Below, piece after piece: positions 58,001 through 64,000 of a stretch of DNA of 64,000 nt. Both the position numbers and the translations under genes were made by a program. This DNA is from Kalaharituber pfeilii (Eukaryota > Ascomycota > Pezizomycetes > Pezizales > Pezizaceae). The notes under the pieces are model-generated. The model did not search any database. It was not told the origin of the DNA and saw only the letters and a list, made by a program, of their open reading frames with translations. The stretch covers positions 1-64,000 of the forward strand of contig WHUZ01000115.1 in assembly GCA_015179045.1 (NCBI GenBank), in the 5' to 3' direction. How positions within the stretch are numbered: the first letter of the stretch is position 1; each line of letters begins with the position of its first letter.

Positions 58001-60628
58001 GCTCAAGATCGAGAGCACAGAGCTCCTGCAGTTGATAGTCAACCCAGAGAAACCTAATACATTTATTCATAAGTATCTCTGAAAAAGTATAACTACTAAA
58101 GTAGTACCACACTCTCGAATATAGAATAGTGTACTTACATTCCATTAGCACCACCGAGAAGCACTTCTTTGATTTTAACTCTAAGATTCGATGACACCCT
58201 TCCCTGAAGAAGTCTCTTATCCTCAATTCGAGTCTCCAACTCTTCTTCCACGTAATTTTTGATATCTTCAGCATTATCTCTTGCCTCAATAGTTACATGA
58301 GGAATATTCTGCATGCGGGTTTCAATATCCAGACTATGGCGGCTGGATACTAGCACTTTGACAAAAACTCTTGATTTCTTCATGATGGTGAAGAATGCAT
58401 TGAGAATCGAAACTATTGAGTTTTTGGGGCATTCATCGAGACCATCTAAGACAATGACTGGGTCTTCATAACAGTCAACCAATTGGATGAGAAGGCTGAT
58501 AGTAGCATCAAGTGGCAGATGCTTCCTAGCGGTAGGGTCTTTCTGCTCTTTGTTGTAAGCTTCCTGTGCAATTGCACATATCTTCTCGGTGTCTGGACAT
58601 GCAAGCTGTTTGGCCAGGGAGAGTAAAATTTGATGAGTATCGCGACGAATATCCTCATCACGCTTGCAATAGAAGAATGAGACTTTGTCTACCATTGGCT
58701 GCAAATAATCAATCGTAGCAGAGCTATAAGGACAAGCAAAGATTTGTTAGCTGCTTGCCTCACACATATCAAAGTTAAGACTTCGAATCGCCACTCACAC
58801 TAGCTTTGTCTTTCCAGCACCAGCTAAGTAACGTAGGAAGTCAGTACCCCTCTATGATGTAGAGTGTAGCAGTATCAACTCACGAATCCCATGCAACCAT
58901 AACATTTGCGACTGCTTTAATCCCAGCCAGCTTTGAAATTCCTGTCTTCTAAAAAACCATTGCCCAGTACCCTTTACACGGCTCTCTTGTGCGAGATCAT
59001 GGTGGCTGCGATATGGGACCTCAGAAAACCATTTGAGGATCGTGATTCTTTCCTTTTCTAAGACCCCACCAGGAATAATTATTTTGTGCTTCACGAAGAG
59101 GGTTTCCATTAGAGGCACAAAATACCTTCAATTTGTTTATATATGTACGTAATAGCTGCATCCATTCGGGCTATCATAGGCTCAAAGCTTTGCAGAAGCA
59201 CTTTGAGACTATGGAACGCTTCTAGAAAAGCCAAAGTTTCAAAGTGAGTAAGTATACTAGGTTTATTGAAGCAAGTTCATACCTTTATTGAAGTGTCTTG
59301 ACTCCTCTTGATCTGTGTTTCATAGTGTTTCGAAGTACTTAATTAGTTGTCAAGTGTTACAAAGGTGTAGTTGGAGCAAACTTACAGTATTTTTCCACTA
59401 TACCAGCTGCAATATTCACAGCAGACTCTGGTCCGTCCAGCGTCTTGAATTCCTCTATAATAGCGCCTGGACGTATTGCACTGTCCACAATATGTGTCGC
59501 TAATATAAATGGCAGTTTTATGACAATTAGTAATTGCACAAGTCGAAGGAGATATAGCACATACTTGTATTACTCGTAAATAGTTCCATGAGAACGCTCA
59601 AAAGGTTCAGAATAGTCGTATATAATTTTACAAGAGCTTCGCGAAGGCCATCTTTTGCTGTTGTCGCTCCAATAGGTACCTCTTCAGTTAGATACAACTG
59701 CTCATATATAGTGCCTCGGCTAACAAGAATTGTGATGCGTTCCATTCCGATAACTGCTGCTTCCATAGACTCTTGCTTGTCAACAATCATCTGATGGACC
59801 TAACCTGTTAGTTACTCATGAAGAAGGCTGCTGCAACCAACTATAGATAGGCTTCACACAAACAAAACTCTCCTGAAGGCGGAAAGGGGGAATGTAGGAC
59901 TTTACTGACTTGCAAGATGAATCTAACTGCTGCCCAAGGTAAAGCAGCATGAACTGGGTCATATTGTACGGCTATATCTCCAATGTCCTTGAACTTATTG
60001 ATCCAGTTGACCATTGCTTTTGCCTTTTGACCCATGTCTATTTCCACATTCCCTAACTTGAACTTCCATCTTTTTGCTTCCGCTTTGGCTTGTGCCTGGT
60101 TTGCGACAGTCAGGATATCATCTAGGAATCCGGCTTGACTGGATTGTGCAATGACATCAATTCCGCACTTCACCAGGATGTCTTTGGGTTTCTCCAGAAG
60201 CCTTTTGTGTGCCTCCACCCACAGGTTAACAGGAATTTTATTCTGCTGTTGTTCAGCTAATTCAGTCGGAAGGTTGTGACGAGGTTCATGGTGGGCAGTA
60301 TGATTCTCCTTATCTGCATGGGGTACAAGGGAGTTAAGATTTTCCTGCCGGCGATCGGAATCTATTTGAGGTAAGGTTGGAGTTTCGGCATGCTGCTGTT
60401 GTGAAGGGGGGTGCGGGGGTTGCATTGCTGTGTGCCCTGCTCTCCTTCACACGCTTCCCCATGGGGACTCTGAGATAGTTGTTGCTCTGGGGCAGGGGAA
60501 CCTGGAATTCTAGGACCATGGCTTGGAGAGCGGCTTCGGCTATCTCGTCTGAATGGCCGTAAGAACATATCCCGTTTTCGTCCAGGATCGGAGGGTTTTT
60601 GGCTACTTTCTTTCTTCTTCCCGACCAT
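55057..60628 (-). pseudogene. NACHT-ankyrin NLR, copy C (two damaged regions, LINE in last exon)
   Basis: Exons by homology: 60628-59910, 59790-59565, 59499-59386, 59312-59283, 59221-59126, 59057-58884, 58823-58799, 58723-58139, 58053 to the 3' end. NACHT exons 2-8 are open and match B. Exon 1 is 719 nt, not 720: a run of seven G in copy A is six here (about 60407), shifting the frame in the leader before the N-terminal domain. The last exon holds 15 near-identical 33-residue ankyrin repeats, then an 8-nt deletion (about 55556) stops translation at 55551; beyond it a 2-nt deletion (about 55495) and a LINE insertion (55113-55360) separate the last codons from the ancestral TAA (55057-55059). 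If the G-run loss is an artefact, a slightly shortened receptor could still be made. Confidence 0.85.
55113..55360 (-). mobile_element. LINE family-1 3' end, 248 bp, inside NLR-C last exon
   Basis: Poly(T), ATATCATTACTCGCATGCCG, hairpin with GCCT/AGGC stem, about 200 nt of 3' untranslated sequence, ending in a C run. Flanked by ACTTTCTTTGACT at 55100-55112 and 55361-55373. NLR-B has the uninterrupted sequence (AATTGACTCTCTTTGACTCC) at the same codons, so this is a filled/empty site pair. Confidence 0.95.
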
Positions 60629-62139
60629 GGCTATTGATTGCAGGCTGCGACGGCGGTGTACTGTATATGGGACCTTTCCGCAGAATTTCAGTCGTAAAGG
60701 CAGTTGTTTGTCAAAATCGCAACTGCTATGTGGTGGTGCGGATTGATGGCTCAGCCTCAGCTTCCCCCAGCGAACCTCTGGCGAATTATGCAGCGCCAAG
60801 GTACCATAGAGTACTCATGTGCACCTCCATAGGTATGCTACATCCAGTACTCGAGTACATACTAGTTGGGTGTAGTCTTACCCAGACCCTTAGCCATCAG
60901 CCAACATGTTGCAATTTTTTAGAATGACACCCGTTATAGCGAACGCGAACTGCTAGATTTCACCGTTCGTTATCGAACGGGTCTGGGGACCGCAGAGAGA
61001 TGAAGATGAGTCAAATGCGCGAATTCGTCTTAGATATGCAATCTAAACCCTAAATGGCAGCGAGAACCTATCAAATTCCGGTACCACAATAGCTGTTCTA
61101 AATCTTCATAAGCGCCAACGAGAAACTCCAGCAATATGCGAAAATGCCAAGCACAAGTTGCGTTGACATCACTTATACAGCACACAAAAGCCCAATAGAT
61201 GGAGATTTCATGTAAGAATGGGATGGAGTCTCACGAGAAGCTATCCCTTGGAGTTATGTAAGGACGGGAAAAAATGGTTGGATAAAGATTTCCGACTGAA
61301 AGAAATACTAATGCCAAGGCCAGATTATGCACATGATTCAATTCTCATGCATTTCTGGTGCCACACGAAATCAGATGAAGCCAGCGATATTGACCAGGTG
61401 TGCAGCTGTATAGATTGCGGTTCATATTTACTTCATGTGCTAGCTATTAATAAACATGCTGATGTGGAAAGTACTGTACGGAGTAGTAGGGCGTATGCCA
61501 AGAGACCCGATCGATAAGTAGTATGTGAACGAGTGGGATCTTGGAGATCTACTTAGTAGTTCGGTCTAGCCGCTTAGTTACGTGAGGTTGTGATAGTGAT
61601 CCAGTCTCTTAGTTCCAGCAGGAAGGAACAGTACAGGGATGCAAGTACTTCCTATACTGGGTGACGGTGGTACGCATGCGCTGAGCTTCAGGCGAGAGGA
61701 CCACATGCACTGGCTTCATAGAACGTCCTTGCTCTGGCTATTTATAAGAGGATGGAATGTATGCAAGATGGTTTCATTCTATCCTCAGCTCTCGGCTTTT
61801 ATCCCCAGAGAGCTAAGCTTCTCCACTACTCCAAAGGGAAGTAGAATCTATGTATATACTTGAGGACACCACTCCAATCTCTTGGCGTGCAGGAGTCACT
61901 ACATAAGAATTTAGCATTATTTCTCACCTGATTTCAAAGACGGTTTGGTAAACGAGATTATGTGCACGCCTGAATACATACATTGAACTTAAAATTTATC
62001 CTTCATTCATCCATTTATTTAATACTGTACTCTCTTTCGGTTAACGTAATGAAGGATGTGACGTGAAAACCTCCTTCTCTTACCTCCTCCCTCAAGCTGT
62101 CCATCACAGATTATAAAACCATACACAAACAAGTCAGCC
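60629..62139. promoter_or_regulatory. Divergent intergenic region, module C
   Basis: 1.5 kb, colinear with 2386-3882. It contains the counterpart (61218-61517) of the unrecognised frame at 2885 and the same CT-rich/TATAAAA block (about 62085-62118) before the plus-strand ATG. Confidence 0.4.
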
Positions 62140-64000
62140 ATGGCTCAACAACCAGACAATGGTATGGCACAAGTTCAGGGCGCTGACAGTAGGAAGAAAA
62201 AGAAAAACAAAGTTATGCATGAGCAAAAGTTCACTCCACACCTAATCCATTCATCCTCAACCCTCGTGTTAGTTGCTTTTTTTTTAAAAAAAACGGATCG
62301 CACCTCGTGCTTGGGAATTCAAAGCCCAACTCTCCTCCGCCAAATATTATACCTAGTCGGTCTGGATCCTTCGTGTACCCCATGGTACTCACAGTGAAGA
62401 TGCCGTTGGTATAAATAACAGGCACAAGGAAATGCAAAAACACCAAACTATTGTAAGAAAAAGATAGATACATGGGGTAGGCGATTTACCAAGGAGTGAT
62501 TTTGGTTATCCCTAGCTGAGGAAGTGCAGAGGGAAAAGGTAGCAATGCGAAAGGTAGCAATGCGAAAGGTAGCAATGCGAAAGGTGGGGTGCGACAAGCG
62601 GAGATGCCGGAGGCAGAGAAATAGCAGGTACGAGCATTATAGGCGGAGATAGTGGAGGCAGAGGTTGGAGTGTTGTCAGCCCCGTAATATGCTGTCACAG
62701 TGCGACAGGAGAAGATGAGAGTGGACAGGAGAGGCAAGAGGGGAGGCCACAGGGGAGGGCTGTAGGAGAGGTGGAGGGGCTCTCGAAGGGGCTCTCGGAG
62801 GGATGTTGGAGAAGCGGTAGGAGGCGGCCGCATGTACAAGGTGAGGAGTTGTCTACTTTCCGAACTGACCTATAGCTTGGTGAAATGGTACGTCTGTTGT
62901 CTTCAGCGATAGAGGTTACAACAAGAGACTATAGGGAGATATGGAATTGAACCCTAAGCTCCTTTTGTACCAGTAAGTTCAAACCCCCATTATCCACCAA
63001 TTGATCACAAAAGATGCCATTGGTGTAAAACTTCAATGCATATAAAAAAATTGATAAACTTCGAGACAAAACAAAAATTATATAGATAAAGAGCGCATGA
63101 TGAGCAGTCGACTTACCAAGGAGTAATTTGTGTTATCTGATAAGCGGAAGGGGCCATCGGAATGGTTGCTAGAGTAGCTGTTGAAGGGGTGGTGGGATGG
63201 GATGTTGGGATGGTGGGAGGCACCATATCCGGGTGTGTATGCAGCAGCAGCAATGGGGATGAGTGTGCAGGTCGGGATTCAGATTCAAGAACTAGCAGAT
63301 GGGATTGGCAGACGTTAGCCGACTGACTTCTGACCGTCGAAACCTTTGTCCACCAGGAAACTCGAGTTGGTACAGGTCGTTGCAAGCGATCAGCATCCAG
63401 GCAATTGAGAGCCTGAAGAGAGATGCGGCAGTGGGGTGGAGGTGAGAGTGGGGGAAGAACTCAAGTTGAGTTTCATCTTTTTGCGATTGGAGCTCCCTGC
63501 TTTATTTATATCTGTTAGCGTTTTAATTTCATTTCTTGGTTTGACTGACACACCATACTATTAATGTCTCCCTTTCCAAAAATTCATGTAGGAATATTGC
63601 AAGTTGGGAAATAGTGTTACAGCTTTTTCTTTTGCAAAGGATGAGAGGAATGATAGTTCTGGTTTGTCGGCTATCCGTTGTCTGTCATTTGTCAGTTGGT
63701 TGCAAGTTATAATCATGATTTTCGCAATTCAATTGCTGAAAAAAATCCTCCCCTCAGCACTGGTCGAAGTTCTAGATAGAGATAGTATAGAGAAGATTTC
63801 GGTCGCTCAAAAAAACCTTCACAATTACCAAAACCGCCTTCCCCAACACACATCTCACCAGATCCTCCTCCACCTCTCTATTCCCATCTCCGGTTCCAAC
63901 GCAGACCCAAGATCCCAAACCCAGAATTGCGCCACAGGTCGTATCGATCGGAATAATGGAAGTCATTGAATATAATGTCGGGGTCCCTATAAATTCTGCT
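62140..64000 (+). CDS. Candidate partner gene of NLR-C (5' part only)
   Basis: Same start as in A (MAQQPDNGMAQVQGADSRKK), same GTISGCVCSS block near 63220-63310. Further on, GTCGAAGTTCTAGATAGAGA (about 63763) begins the VEVLDRDS block; just after it C is two bases shorter than A, so at least one of these copies is frameshifted there. A three-fold AAGGTAGCAATGCGA repeat occurs at 62538-62584. The rest is beyond the window. Confidence 0.35.

Larger units (their letters stand above)
58247..64000. repeat. Segmental duplication, arm 2 (module C)
   Basis: Direct near-identical copy of 1-5720, continuing past the window end. Small indels separate the arms, including those that break NLR-A (about 675) and NLR-C (about 60407), each in one arm only. 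Confidence 0.9.

Overview
This is nuclear DNA from a filamentous ascomycete. The genes have short introns with GTAAGT/GTATGT-type donors. Tad-like LINE remnants carry an RNase H and a CCHC knuckle, and Fot1/pogo, Tc1 and hAT-like DNA elements are present. The large genes are NACHT-ankyrin STAND receptors (fungal NLRs). Low gene density and heavy repeat load would suit a Pezizomycete such as a truffle relative, but that placement is inference. I saw no tRNA, rRNA or CRISPR.

The framework is three copies of one duplicated module. Each has a nine-exon NLR on the minus strand and, head-to-head with it on the plus strand, an unrecognised multi-exon coding region. Module A covers 1 to about 8000, with its NLR cut by the window start. 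Module B covers about 40.9-52.4 kb, and module C about 54.8 kb to the end. A and C are recent near-identical duplicates; B is more diverged. Only NLR-B (1283 residues in my model) is intact. A has a 1-nt insertion just before the P-loop. C has lost one G in exon 1, has two small deletions near its 3' end, and has a LINE fragment in its last exon. A fourth, ankyrin-only NLR scrap lies at 38.8-39.2 kb.

Between A and B: a 1.5-kb tandem duplication (9.0-14.4 kb) whose first copy holds a Fot1/pogo transposon and a MITE; a three-exon zinc-finger regulator gene (14.4-15.7 kb); a Tc1-like remnant and LINE fragments (18-23 kb); a small secreted-protein gene with an acidic pro-region and a strongly cationic C-terminus (24.3-25.0 kb); an unrecognised, probably nuclear protein gene (28.0-29.8 kb); and a nest of 12-bp and 57-bp tandem repeats holding three TIR elements and four tiny LINE tails (33.2-38.4 kb).

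The most unusual repeated signal is a set of very short LINE 3' ends (about 50-310 bp including the A-tail), most flanked by their own 10-15-bp target duplications. They belong to two families, each ending in a conserved hairpin just before the A-tail. The family-1 hairpin shows compensatory changes between copies, suggesting it is the signal recognised by the reverse transcriptase. Working hypothesis: an innate-recognition NLR plus a divergent partner gene, multiplying and decaying inside a repeat-rich region.
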